From UBA12087 sp964370815 (GTDB lineage: Bacteria > Chloroflexota > Anaerolineae > Anaerolineales > Villigracilaceae): a DNA stretch of 64,000 nt. The stretch spans positions 62,001 to 126,000 of the forward strand of contig CAYJKQ010000005.1 in the NCBI GenBank assembly GCA_964370815.1. The letters run 5' to 3'. A program made the translations under genes and the position numbers. This document shows, in pieces, positions 25,995 to 34,031 of this stretch (position 1 is the stretch's first letter; the number at the start of each line of letters is the position of its first letter). The notes beneath the pieces are model-generated. The model was not told the origin of the DNA, did no database searches, and worked only from the letters and a program-made list of their open reading frames with translations.

Positions 25995-26746
25995 TGTTTG
26001 ACCTCATCAGTAAGGATTAAGTTCAATACCTGGTCAATAATGTGACCAGCTTTCATAATGACTTTGAGTGGGTCGCTACTGAACATGTTCAAATATTGCC
26101 ATGTCGTACCCGAATAATCGAACCCGTAAAGGTTGGCAATGACACAAGCGGCAAAATCTGCAACAACCTCTTTATATTGGGTTGATCGGTCTTTATATTC
26201 AGGATCTGTGGCCTGGTGTGCAGCATGAGCCAGTTCATGCCAGAAAACCCTTGGATCGTCTGTACCAAGATTTATCTTTCCATGCCCACAGTCGCCAAAC
26301 CTATCCGGTGCCACTGGCTGGAAATTCACGGTTACACCCAAGCGGGAAGCAACCTCGAACAAAGGTGGCAACTGCCGAGGAGTCAGATCTTCTTTCAATG
26401 GTTCTCCCTCTGTAGTTTCAAAGGGGAATACAGCAACGGGTAAGAAGCCAATTAAATGAGCCTTTTCTACTCCCTTTTCTTCTTTCTTGACCATGCGTGG
26501 TGCACAAATATAAATACTGTGTTCACCCTTTTTGACCTGGCGTTTGACTTCCTTCCAAGCCTGAAAGCCACGGATATTCAAAGTTCGTGCTTGGGCATAG
26601 GCGAGCATCTTATTACCCATGGTCCACTTCGCAGAAGGCCAGGAGTTGGGTATCTCGAAGGCGGCGATTTTGAACAGTTCAGAGAGATCGCCTGATTTGA
26701 ATTTCTCAAGTACTTCTTGCATTGCTCTTTCTGCATTTGGGGTCAT
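25991..26746 (-). CDS. ArdC-like antirestriction protein with HExxH metallopeptidase domain
   Basis: The protein is 251 aa. The N-terminal ~120 residues are ArdC-type (ssDNA-binding): SWPSAKWTMGNKMLAYAQ, GFQAWKEVKRQVKKGEHSI, IYICAPRM. The C-terminal part has HELAHAAH (about 168-175), the zinc site of the ArdC peptidase domain, and the later KEVVADFAACVIANLYG supplies the downstream acidic ligand. ArdC proteins protect incoming DNA from host restriction during conjugation. Here it would help the element enter a host that carries BREX loci. A good ribosome-binding site AAAGGAGAAATATC precedes the ATG. Confidence 0.85.
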   Translation of the reverse strand: MTPNAERAMQEVLEKFKSGDLSELFKIAAFEIPNSWPSAKWTMGNKMLAYAQARTLNIRGFQAWKEVKRQVKKGEHSIYICAPRMVKKEEKGVEKAHLIGFLPVAVFPFETTEGEPLKEDLTPRQLPPLFEVASRLGVTVNFQPVAPDRFGDCGHGKINLGTDDPRVFWHELAHAAHQATDPEYKDRSTQYKEVVADFAACVIANLYGFDYSGTTWQYLNMFSSDPLKVIMKAGHIIDQVLNLILTDEVKQ

Positions 26747-26823
26747 GATATTTCTCCTTTATAAATAAAAATGGGCTGCCTCTTATTAGGAGACAGCCCT
26801 GAATGAAATTGAAATGTTGCAGT

Positions 26824-27156
26824 CTATTCGGGTAATTCAAATTGGACCAGAACTCCTAGATTTGATCCTGGGTAAAAACCTCCCATGAGTTCGGACACGA
26901 TAGCAGTCACAGGGCTGCCATAATGGTCCAATTGAGGTGATATTGTGGCTGCCAGGTACCGATCTAAGAAACCAAACTGCTGCCCATTCTGCAGGACGAC
27001 TTTGACAGCATTGCGGTCGTATGGGTTGTGAGGGTCACGAACAAGCAGTACCTTTTCACCTTCCCGTAATTGAGCAACAACGGTTTGCCGTCCTTCAAAA
27101 CTGACCCCGACAACCTTTGCCTGGATTGATCTTGTTGATATATTTATTGAATTCAT
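26824..27156 (-). CDS. HIRAN-domain protein
   Basis: The protein is 110 aa and consists almost entirely of one HIRAN domain: VVGVSFEGRQTVVAQL, VLLVRDPHNPYDRNAVKVV and FGFLDRYLAATISPQLD. HIRAN domains bind ssDNA 3' ends or damaged DNA and are otherwise fused to helicases such as HLTF. Stand-alone copies are common on mobile elements. It is co-oriented with the ArdC and RadC genes. The function in the element is inferred to be DNA-end recognition. Confidence 0.8.
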   Translation of the reverse strand: MNSINISTRSIQAKVVGVSFEGRQTVVAQLREGEKVLLVRDPHNPYDRNAVKVVLQNGQQFGFLDRYLAATISPQLDHYGSPVTAIVSELMGGFYPGSNLGVLVQFELPE

Positions 27157-27211
27157 TTATCCTCCAAATTTATTGATGATAGGGGATTCCTGTTAGGAAT
27201 TTGAATAAGAT

Positions 27212-27769
27212 TTACACAAAACCCAGTCCTCTTTCCTTCATGGATGCAAAGCCACTATTGGAAATAACTATGTGATCAAGAACATCTATCTCCAATAGTT
27301 TCCCTGCTTGAACTATGATTCGGGTGATAGACACATCATCTGGACTTGGGGAAACATCCATGCTTGGGTGATTGTGACAGATTAGGATAGAAGGTGCGTT
27401 CTCGATCACTGCTTGTCGAAACACCTCTGCCGCCCTTACTTGCGAACAATTCACTGTTCCCTTGTATAAACTGACCAAACACTTGACTCTGTTGCGAGTG
27501 TCCAGACATGCGATCCACATCTCCTCATGATCCAATGCGCCGAGGAATGGTTTGAATAGATCTGCTGCATCGGATGGAGAGTTGATGATCGGTCTTTGAG
27601 TGGGATTGGCATAAAGCTGCGAATTAAGTTCGTCATGTAGCTGTCGAAGTTTTATGAGTGTTTTCTCTACCTTGTGATGGCGTAGCTTGTCAGTAGAAAC
27701 AGAAACTCCCCCTGCCAGGTCGATGAGGGGTAGTTGAGTTTCGGAATTTGGAGGATCAGTCGTCGCCAT
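27212..27769 (-). CDS. RadC-like JAB-domain protein
   Basis: The ATG at 27769 is chosen because it overlaps the stop of the upstream gene. The product is 185 aa. The C-terminal ~120 residues are the RadC JAB fold: a Ser/Ala-rich AEVFRQAV, the metal site ILICHNHPSMDVSPSPDD (HxH..D), then DHIVIS and FASMKERGLGF. RadC proteins are frequent on integrative elements; a DNA-repair role is not confirmed and a metallo-isopeptidase or nuclease role is possible. The first ~60 residues are element-specific. Confidence 0.85.
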   Translation of the reverse strand: MATTDPPNSETQLPLIDLAGGVSVSTDKLRHHKVEKTLIKLRQLHDELNSQLYANPTQRPIINSPSDAADLFKPFLGALDHEEMWIACLDTRNRVKCLVSLYKGTVNCSQVRAAEVFRQAVIENAPSILICHNHPSMDVSPSPDDVSITRIIVQAGKLLEIDVLDHIVISNSGFASMKERGLGFV

Positions 27770-27992
27770 AGCTTTCCTCCATCTTTGGAATTTGAATAAA
27801 GTGTGCCTCCCCATGCCAGGCGGTCAGAACTTCTTCCTCATCCAGGTACTCCTGACAGACAAGGCATAACAAGCGATCCTGGATATCATCTGAGACTTCA
27901 CCAGCAACTAGATGCACACCACCAGTTCTCTCGATGACAACATGCCGATGTAAACAAGGGGAATAGTCGAAATTAGCAGACCAATCACTCAT
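27756..27992 (-). CDS. Small Cys/His-containing element protein
   Basis: The product is 78 aa from the ATG at 27992, which overlaps the upstream stop (GGAGGCAGCCATGAGTGA). It contains CLHRHVVIERTGG and LLCLVCQEYLDEEE, which could form one zinc site. The end overlaps the RadC-like start by 14 bp. The family is not recognised. Confidence 0.55.
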   Translation of the reverse strand: MSDWSANFDYSPCLHRHVVIERTGGVHLVAGEVSDDIQDRLLCLVCQEYLDEEEVLTAWHGEAHFIQIPKMEESYGDD

Positions 27993-28365
27993 GGCTGCCT
28001 CCGTTATTGCGCTGCTTGCCAAAACACCAACCGTTATCGGTTTTATGCGAGAAGAAAACACTGCCATCTTTCTCTCTGCGCTTCATCTCAACGCCATGAA
28101 CAGGACAAATCTTGCCATCACCATTACCGTTGCCATTGTTGCCACCGTTGCCATTCCCATTCTTGCGAAAACCAGAGTCAGGCAAGTAGTTATGCTCCAT
28201 CAGATATGTCAATGCAATGCCAGCTTTCTCAAGCAGATCTTTGCCATTCTCGCCTCGTAGCGTGATCTGGCAGGTATAACCTTCGGGTGTGATGTATCTG
28301 GTATTCCAGGAAGCAGGTGACTCGGTGAAAAGAACATCGGGTTTTGGGTTAGTATCAGTAACCAT
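27985..28365 (-). CDS. Element protein with Asn-Gly repeat linker and Cys/His end
   Basis: The ATG at 28365 follows AAAGGAGAAAGAAA and is preferred over upstream in-frame starts that run into the next gene. The product is 126 aa. The first half resembles a small alpha/beta domain (YTCQITLRGENGKDLLEKAG). A low-complexity NGNGNGG-type linker follows (about 67-82), then a Cys/His segment (CPVHGVEMKRRE, FFSHKTDNGWCFG) that looks like a zinc ribbon. Similar proteins occur in phage-like elements of Chloroflexota; the function is unknown. Confidence 0.6.
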   Translation of the reverse strand: MVTDTNPKPDVLFTESPASWNTRYITPEGYTCQITLRGENGKDLLEKAGIALTYLMEHNYLPDSGFRKNGNGNGGNNGNGNGDGKICPVHGVEMKRREKDGSVFFSHKTDNGWCFGKQRNNGGSHE

Positions 28366-28447
28366 TTTCTTTCTCCTTTGATAAGAATCAAAAAAGGGCC
28401 GATCTCTCGTTAGGAGAAACCAGCCCTTGATTGAAGGTGGATGATGA

Positions 28448-28660
28448 TCAAACCTGTTCAAGTTTGTCAGCAGTTTCATACAGCAGGCGCACAAACTCGC
28501 CAAGGTCAAGCCAGGTGAGTTGCGTGCCTTTACCATCACATGCCTGGCAGGGACCGACCCGCTGATGGGTGCGTCCACACAGCTTGAAGCTCTCGCCTGT
28601 GGGTGCAAAGCCACGACCAGCACAGGCAGGACAAGCGGTCTTGATGGGTACTTCGTTCAT
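28448..28660 (-). CDS. Small DnaJ-type zinc-finger protein
   Basis: The protein is 70 aa with two CxxCxGxG-like repeats: CPACAGRGF and CQACDGKGT. This is the DnaJ central zinc-finger pattern in minimal form. It starts with GGAGGTTCCA before ATG and is the first gene of the element's minus-strand block. The function is unknown. Confidence 0.65.
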   Translation of the reverse strand: MNEVPIKTACPACAGRGFAPTGESFKLCGRTHQRVGPCQACDGKGTQLTWLDLGEFVRLLYETADKLEQV

Positions 28661-28719
28661 TGGAACCTCCTTAAAACAAAAAATCCCACCTGGTTAAGTG
28701 GGTTGATTAGATACCGGGT

Positions 28720-28755
28720 CATCTACACATCTACACTTCTACAGTTCTACACTTC
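28720..28755 (+). repeat. TCTACAC iterons at the far end of the element
   Basis: Four consecutive units (ATCTACAC, ATCTACAC, TTCTACAG, TTCTACAC) form an inverted counterpart of the GTGTAGA iterons at 22103-22141. The position, 60 bp beyond the last element gene, suggests they mark the element's other side. Confidence 0.65.
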
Positions 28756-28776
28756 GCTGTTTCAATGTGTGAGTCA

Positions 28777-28886
28777 CGGTTGCCATCTGGTTGGTGATCA
28801 GGGGATACCCTGACAGAGCAATGCAGATCGGCTATAAAATTGTATAAGCCCCCACGTTCATTTTTGACCCCCTCTACCCCCTAATA
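28777..28886 (+). repeat. Dispersed imperfect repeat, copy A
   Basis: About 110 bp with GGTTGCCATCTGGTTGGTGA, GGCTATAAAATTGTATA and a C-rich end. It matches copy C at 52074-52160 and, more weakly, copy B at 30869-30950. It lies in the 378-bp gap between the element and the lipoprotein gene, which otherwise shows only iterons and AT-rich promoter-like sequence. Confidence 0.5.
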
Positions 28887-29038
28887 TAAGTTCGCGACCG
28901 CCCTGTAGAGAATTTTGGGTTTTTATCGAAGCCAATCGAACTCTATTGTTCTGATTCCACCAATGTGCTAGAATAATTTCAGTAATTCAACACATCAAAG
29001 AATTACGGTGATAACTATCTTGATTTTGTTTAGGGAAA

Positions 29039-30403
29039 ATGAGAAAGATAATTTCAGTTATATTTATGGTTTGCTTAATACTAACGAGTTGTGGACCTTC
29101 TGCTGTAGATATTTCAACTCAAACTGCAATTGCATTTACTGGAACTGCAGCTTCATGGACTAAAACGCCAACGGCAACACAAACATCAACAACCACACCT
29201 ACACCGACTTCTACAAGTACCCCCACTCCTGAACCAACACCATTTGCGGGTGGAGGAAAAATATATTTGTCAAACGATAAATTGGAAGCATTTACTACTA
29301 ATTTTGATGGAACAAATCTGACCAAATTTGATTATGATTGGTTTCATATAATTGGCATATCTCCTGACAAGAAAAGGATGTTGGTAGATGATAATGACAC
29401 AATAGTAATAATGAATCCTGATGGAACTGATAGAATTGTCATTGATTCAACTCCAAATTTATATCTCTCAAATTCTTCTTATGGAGGTGGAAAAAATGTA
29501 ATATGGTTATCTAATGGAAAGATAATCTTTTTAGCGTCTGAACAGCCGGGGGGATGGGCACCAGAAAAGTCAATTTATATTACAGACCAAGATGGGTCTC
29601 AAGTTCGGAAATTAGAAAAACCATTTTCTCAAATCACTTATGGACGAAATTTATTATTCACATCCTTTGATGAAGAAAGTGTATATTGGGGAACCTACAA
29701 GTGCGGGTCTATAAATTGTGATGGGTATTATTTCAAAACATACCTAGATGATAGTGGACAAGAGGAAGTTTGGACTGAAATACATCTAAATATGAGAGAT
29801 GAGATTTCACTTTCCCCAAGTGGTGATTACATTTCAATTTGGTCGGATGAAGGTTGTTTTTATAGCACAATTCTAGGCGAGAATATTACTAGAGTTGGCG
29901 ATGAATGTCGAGATTGGAATCCAGAAGAAGATATTCTATTGTCACTAACATATAATAATAACAATCAAAGTCCATTTGACTCTATAAATAATAAAATAAT
30001 CTCTGCCTTTGATGGTAAGTCAAACTCTTTGCAAATTAAATATGGGATATTTATTGACGCAATATGGCTTTCAACTGATTTAATTCTATTTGCATCTCCT
30101 CAAATAGAGTTAAAAAGGTCCTCCGATAATAGGTATCTATATATGATTATGATGAATATTAAGACCTTTGAGGAAAAAACTTTCTACGGAGATGAAAGAT
30201 ATAATTGTAGTTTATCCCCGCCAGATTCCTTATTGAAATCCCCTGACGAGGAGTGGATAATTCTTTCAAATTGCGATAGCAATTCAGGGAAAGTCAAAAA
30301 AAATATTATCAACCAGAGAACAAGAACCGTGAGGCCACTTTTTTATATGCCACCAGAGGAAAGTGGTACAACAATGTTAAGACCAGTGTATTGGCTCCCA
30401 TAA
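29039..30403 (+). CDS. Secreted lipoprotein with TolB/PD40-like beta-propeller
   Basis: The protein is 454 aa. It has a lipoprotein signal (lipobox LTSC, Cys at residue 18), a Thr/Pro linker (about 45-68) and then repeated blades such as SPDKKRMLVDDN, IMNPDGTDRIV, YITDQDGSQVRKLEK and SLSPSGDYISIWSD, typical of PD40/TolB-type propellers. It is anchored outside the cytoplasmic membrane and probably binds a ligand or partner protein; no enzyme site is visible. It stands alone, on the plus strand, between the element and the secretion locus. The base composition is more AT-rich than the downstream secretion genes. Confidence 0.75.
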   Translation: MRKIISVIFMVCLILTSCGPSAVDISTQTAIAFTGTAASWTKTPTATQTSTTTPTPTSTSTPTPEPTPFAGGGKIYLSNDKLEAFTTNFDGTNLTKFDYDWFHIIGISPDKKRMLVDDNDTIVIMNPDGTDRIVIDSTPNLYLSNSSYGGGKNVIWLSNGKIIFLASEQPGGWAPEKSIYITDQDGSQVRKLEKPFSQITYGRNLLFTSFDEESVYWGTYKCGSINCDGYYFKTYLDDSGQEEVWTEIHLNMRDEISLSPSGDYISIWSDEGCFYSTILGENITRVGDECRDWNPEEDILLSLTYNNNNQSPFDSINNKIISAFDGKSNSLQIKYGIFIDAIWLSTDLILFASPQIELKRSSDNRYLYMIMMNIKTFEEKTFYGDERYNCSLSPPDSLLKSPDEEWIILSNCDSNSGKVKKNIINQRTRTVRPLFYMPPEESGTTMLRPVYWLP

Positions 30404-31195
30404 CTTCTTAAATGCTATAACATAATGAAGTATTAGTGAGTAGAATGGAATAAACAGGGATAGAAAATGGGAGTGCTGTATGCTTGCTCCACATTCTATA
30501 AATCATCAGATCATACAGATCCCAAAAGAAGCGGACAGAGTCCTCACAGGAAACAAGACCATGGTTGGAGCCTTTTCATGCATCTCAAATGGTTATTCTA
30601 TAAACCCCTACGATCATTTTCAACCCCCTCAACCCTCTACTATTAGTCGTCACCCGTTCTGAAGGAAAATCAGGGAAAAGGCCACCCATTTGGACGGTTT
30701 TGGACATATTTACCATTTTTTTCAAGCGGTTTCCAGTGGAAACTCACCCTGGAATCGGTGTGCGAATGTATACGTGGGTATTATCCACGACACTCACGCA
30801 TTGATTTTTTCAAAAAAATATTTCCACTATGCAACAGAGAACAAGGAGTTCTATACTTCTACGGTAGTGCATGGGTGCGGTCAGGATGATTTTGGGTGGG
30901 TATCCCTACAGGGCAATCCTGAACCAGCTATTCAATTGTAGGACACCCCTTATGCATGTCCCCCAGGATCTGACTACCTGATATTAGGCCATGCAACACC
31001 CGCATGGGAAATTTCCATTCAAGTACATTTGAAATAATCTATTTACTGTATACTTAATATATTGATTTCAACACTCTCCAGATTGGTTCTCCAGATTGGT
31101 TATTGACATAATAATAAATTTATATATACTGGTATCAAAAGGGTTCGTAATCAATTGATATAGTGGGTAAAAAACTAAAAAATGGTTTTTAACAA
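30404..31195. other. Intergenic region with repeat copy B
   Basis: No gene is credible in these 792 bp. It holds a C-rich block (30597-30640) and a weak copy of the dispersed repeat (30869-30950), plus one TTCTATACTTCTAC stretch similar to the element iterons (30849-30862). The last 150 bp before 31196 are AT-rich and probably contain the promoter of the secretion locus. Confidence 0.5.
30869..30950 (+). repeat. Dispersed imperfect repeat, copy B
   Basis: The stretch shares CAGGGCAATCC and GCTATTCAATTGTA with copies A and C. The match is weaker than A to C. Confidence 0.4.
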
Positions 31196-32065
31196 ATGAA
31201 CGAATTACTACAAAAAGCTAATAAATCTATGTTGGAGGGCGATCGTGATGCTGTCCAAAGACACCTGAACCATCAGCCTTCGAATGGAGATGTTCTTTGG
31301 TTGCGTGCCCAGTCTGCTCTAACTGATGACGAGCGACTCCCCCTTCTTAGAGAAATCGAAGCAAAAGGTTTTCCGGTCTATTCCACGCTGGCGAAGGAAA
31401 TTCTGCTACGTGAGAGAAAAACAGAACAGGATCTAAAAGAGCCTCCAGATTATCAATTCTGGAAACAACCTACTTGGGAAACCCGTCTTGAAAAAGTGAG
31501 ATCTTATAAAAATTGGATTTATGGCGCAGTCATGTTAGTTGTTCTCCTGGTGTTTGTTCTGATCATCAGCTTTATTTTTCGAAATAAGAATATACAAACA
31601 ACAATTTCAATTCAGGCAACCCAAACTGCAGAGGCGCTAAACCAGCTGGTACTAGCCGAATACCCGGCCGGAACGCTAAGGATCGTGACCATTGAAGACC
31701 CTACCACACAACTTGTTATCCGCGATCAATCCTCCTTTGAAACTCCTCCCCCGGCCACACCCGCACTAGGTGGACATTTTGTTGCTGTGCGTTTTACATT
31801 TATTTGCAAACAAACGGAATGTCAAGAAGCCCCGCACGCAAGAGTGGAATTGTTGTTGAAAGATAGAAGCAATGGTTCTGAAAGTACAGCCGCTTATGAT
31901 GCCGCTCTCAAACTGCCACAGCAACCCGCCCCTGAATTTATTTCAATTGATAAATCAACCACTGTTTGGTTGGTTTTTACAGTCCCGGATAATAAAAAAC
32001 CGGTAGGCGTACAAGTATTCTTTAATGATCAGGATCCTGCAATCAGGATTTATTACCACCCATAA
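31196..32065 (+). CDS. Membrane protein at the head of the WXG100 locus
   Basis: The protein is 289 aa. The cytoplasmic N-terminal ~100 residues are helical and TPR-like (LQKANKSMLEGDRDAVQRHL). One transmembrane helix lies at about 105-127 (YGAVMLVVLLVFVLIISFIF) and an extracytoplasmic beta-rich domain of ~150 residues follows, with two Cys (CKQTEC). It is 23 bp upstream of the first WXG100-like gene, in the same direction. It could be a locus-specific partner of the secretion ATPase, similar in role but not in sequence to known EssA/EssB-type proteins. The family is not recognised. Confidence 0.6.
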   Translation: MNELLQKANKSMLEGDRDAVQRHLNHQPSNGDVLWLRAQSALTDDERLPLLREIEAKGFPVYSTLAKEILLRERKTEQDLKEPPDYQFWKQPTWETRLEKVRSYKNWIYGAVMLVVLLVFVLIISFIFRNKNIQTTISIQATQTAEALNQLVLAEYPAGTLRIVTIEDPTTQLVIRDQSSFETPPPATPALGGHFVAVRFTFICKQTECQEAPHARVELLLKDRSNGSESTAAYDAALKLPQQPAPEFISIDKSTTVWLVFTVPDNKKPVGVQVFFNDQDPAIRIYYHP

Positions 32066-32088
32066 CCAATTTAGTAAAGGAGACAGAT

Positions 32089-32379
32089 ATGACCGATATT
32101 TTAGTAAGACCCCCAGAAATGCGTGATCGAGCCAACCAGATGCGTCAAAGTGCAAAGACCATTCTAAATGCGGTTCAGCAAGTTGAATCGATCATGAAGG
32201 CACTCGGACCCTCCCGGTTTGAAGGTGTTCGTGCCGCCAATTTAATGAGCCGGTACAACCGGACACGGGATAAATTGTTCAATTTTAAACCCTTTATTGA
32301 TAAATTTGGGAATGAATTGGATGTTGCCGCAGGTCGTTTTGAAAGCGCTGATAAATCAGGAAGTTTAGGAGAATTATAA
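32089..32379 (+). CDS. WXG100-like secreted protein 1 (FxG variant)
   Basis: The protein is 96 aa, the typical WXG100 length. Two helices flank a central turn SRFEGVRA, so the WxG motif is FxG here. The N-terminus TDILVRPPEMRDRA is nearly the same as that of the larger proteins at 32931 and 49886, which marks a paralog set. There is no signal peptide, as usual for this export route. The ribosome-binding site is AAAGGAGACAGAT. The stop overlaps the next start by 1 bp. Confidence 0.8.
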   Translation: MTDILVRPPEMRDRANQMRQSAKTILNAVQQVESIMKALGPSRFEGVRAANLMSRYNRTRDKLFNFKPFIDKFGNELDVAAGRFESADKSGSLGEL

Positions 32380-32654
32380 TGAGCACATATACCATCCGAT
32401 TAACTCCCGCAGAGTTAAGAAATAAGGCCAGTGAAATGGAGCGTCAGGCCTCCATCGTTAAAAAAGAAGTGGAAAAGATCAAATCCGTGGTCGATAGCCT
32501 AAAACCATCATTTATCGGTGTAACAGCTGCAAAATTCTTTAAATTGTTCTACAATGCGCTGAAGGATATGGAACAATGGGATGATCTTGTTATGACATTT
32601 GCAACCGAGACACGGACTGCAGCAGCAAAACTCGAAAGAGCTGATAATTCATAA
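32379..32654 (+). CDS. WXG100-like secreted protein 2 (FxG variant)
   Basis: The protein is 91 aa with the same helix-turn-helix hairpin (turn FIGVTAAKFF). It begins TIRLTPAELRNKASEMERQA. It immediately follows protein 1 (TAATG overlap), like EsxA/EsxB pairs that form heterodimers; pairing is inference. No toxin domain is attached. Confidence 0.78.
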   Translation: MSTYTIRLTPAELRNKASEMERQASIVKKEVEKIKSVVDSLKPSFIGVTAAKFFKLFYNALKDMEQWDDLVMTFATETRTAAAKLERADNS

Positions 32655-32684
32655 TTTTAAGGCTGGAGAAAGATCAGATCAGAT

Positions 32685-32710
32685 GCCGGTTGAACCTCTT
32701 CCCAACCGGC
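32685..32710 (+). terminator. 7-bp hairpin after the WXG100 pair
   Basis: GCCGGTT and AACCGGC form a perfect stem around a 12-base loop. No clear T-run follows (TCTGTTCTCC), so this may be a processing or attenuation hairpin that keeps the two small genes at higher level, rather than a strong terminator. Confidence 0.45.
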
Positions 32711-32930
32711 TCTGTTCTCCTATTTAACAACGATTTATCTGATCCTAAAGAACTTGGAGATTTCTGCGCTTAAGAAAACCTCCAGGTGGTTTATTTTGTT
32801 CAATTTTCCATAATGTTATTGCTTGGAATATTAAGATAAATTTGGAAATCTAGCATGATAAGAAGACCAAGGCTGTCGGGGCATAAACATTCTCTGGCAG
32901 GGTGAGATCGAGTAAAGAGGAGAAGAAAGC

Positions 32931-33722
32931 ATGACTGATATTCTCGTGAGACCGAAGAACTTGAAAACAACTGCCAGTGAACTCCGCTCGAGCGCAGTGA
33001 AGATCCTGACTGCACTGAAAGCTGTGGATCAGATCATTAGAAGTCTTGAACCTGTGAAATTTGAAGGCATCAGAGCGACGCTGTTCCGGTCCCGTTATCA
33101 AAGTTTGAGTGACAAATTATTTAATTCACCGCAGGTTATCCAACGATTTGCTGATGACCTGGTCAAAGCAGCTATCATTTTTGAGAAATATGACAAATCC
33201 GATAGCAATCCTATTCATGTTTCCTTGCCAGTTAATCCTACAATCGATCCCGGTGTTTTTCAACCTAAATCTCCTTTTGAAAAATATTATGTGACTGCCA
33301 AATATGGTAAATATGGACCTGATGCAGGCAAATATGCTGGAAAAACCCACAATGGATTAGATATTAAACCAACAGATTTGGATAAAAATGGAAATAATCC
33401 GGTATTTCCTATTGGACCAGGAATTATTAAAAAAATTGGTTGGGATCCAAAAGGTTATGGAAATTATGTGATTATTGAACATACTCTTCAAGATGGTACG
33501 AAGGTATTCTCCTTATATGCTCATTTGTCAGATCCTCCAAAATTAATTGAAGGAGAATTAATTGGCAACACTTTTATTGGCAATATGGGGAGCACTGGAA
33601 AATCAACAGGTCCACATCTTCATTTAGAAATTTGGAAATTAGACGATAAAGGACAGAAAATACATATTGATCCTGAAAAAATTATTAATGGAAATACAGA
33701 TTGGGAATTCAAGGGTTCTTGA
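32931..33722 (+). CDS. WXG100-M23 peptidase fusion, candidate secreted effector
   Basis: The protein is 263 aa. Residues 1-95 are the WXG100-like hairpin (KFEGIRA turn). Residues about 125-250 are an M23/LytM metallopeptidase: HNGLDI (His and Asp ligands, about 139), LYAHLS and HLHLE (about 228). The metal ligands are intact, so the enzyme should cleave peptidoglycan cross-links. Export through the locus ATPase is inferred from the N-terminal domain. It could be an antibacterial effector or a local wall-remodelling enzyme that makes room for the secretion machine. No immunity gene is seen next to it: the following 309 bp are empty. Confidence 0.82.
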   Translation: MTDILVRPKNLKTTASELRSSAVKILTALKAVDQIIRSLEPVKFEGIRATLFRSRYQSLSDKLFNSPQVIQRFADDLVKAAIIFEKYDKSDSNPIHVSLPVNPTIDPGVFQPKSPFEKYYVTAKYGKYGPDAGKYAGKTHNGLDIKPTDLDKNGNNPVFPIGPGIIKKIGWDPKGYGNYVIIEHTLQDGTKVFSLYAHLSDPPKLIEGELIGNTFIGNMGSTGKSTGPHLHLEIWKLDDKGQKIHIDPEKIINGNTDWEFKGS

Positions 33723-34031
33723 AAAATAATAACGGGAAGATTTAGCTTACCTAATTTGCAATAAACGATTCTGATATCTTTTTAGGATTTCATCATTGAT
33801 TTTAACTTCAGAATTATGTTTTTGAATCAGCAGTTTTCTAATATTTCTTTTTTGCAGAGTATCTTTGTGCAAAAGAAGCAAAGATATCGAAATCATATGA
33901 GGTTTTCGATAATTATAAGAACATTAACAAAGGAATTATCAAATTTATAACAACATTTAACATGAAACATCTTATGGTTTTTACAAGTTTAGAAATGAAG
34001 CATTGCTTTTTTACCAATTTTGGGATAATCC
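33723..34031. other. AT-rich gap, no gene seen
   Basis: The 309 bp between the M23 effector and the ATPase gene are very AT-rich and show no frame of note. A promoter for the ATPase operon is likely here, but I cannot place it. Confidence 0.4.

Noticed and set aside
30480..30941. Two small plus-strand frames between the lipoprotein and the secretion locus
   Set aside because: They overlap repetitive C-rich sequence, lack ribosome-binding sites and show no family resemblance.
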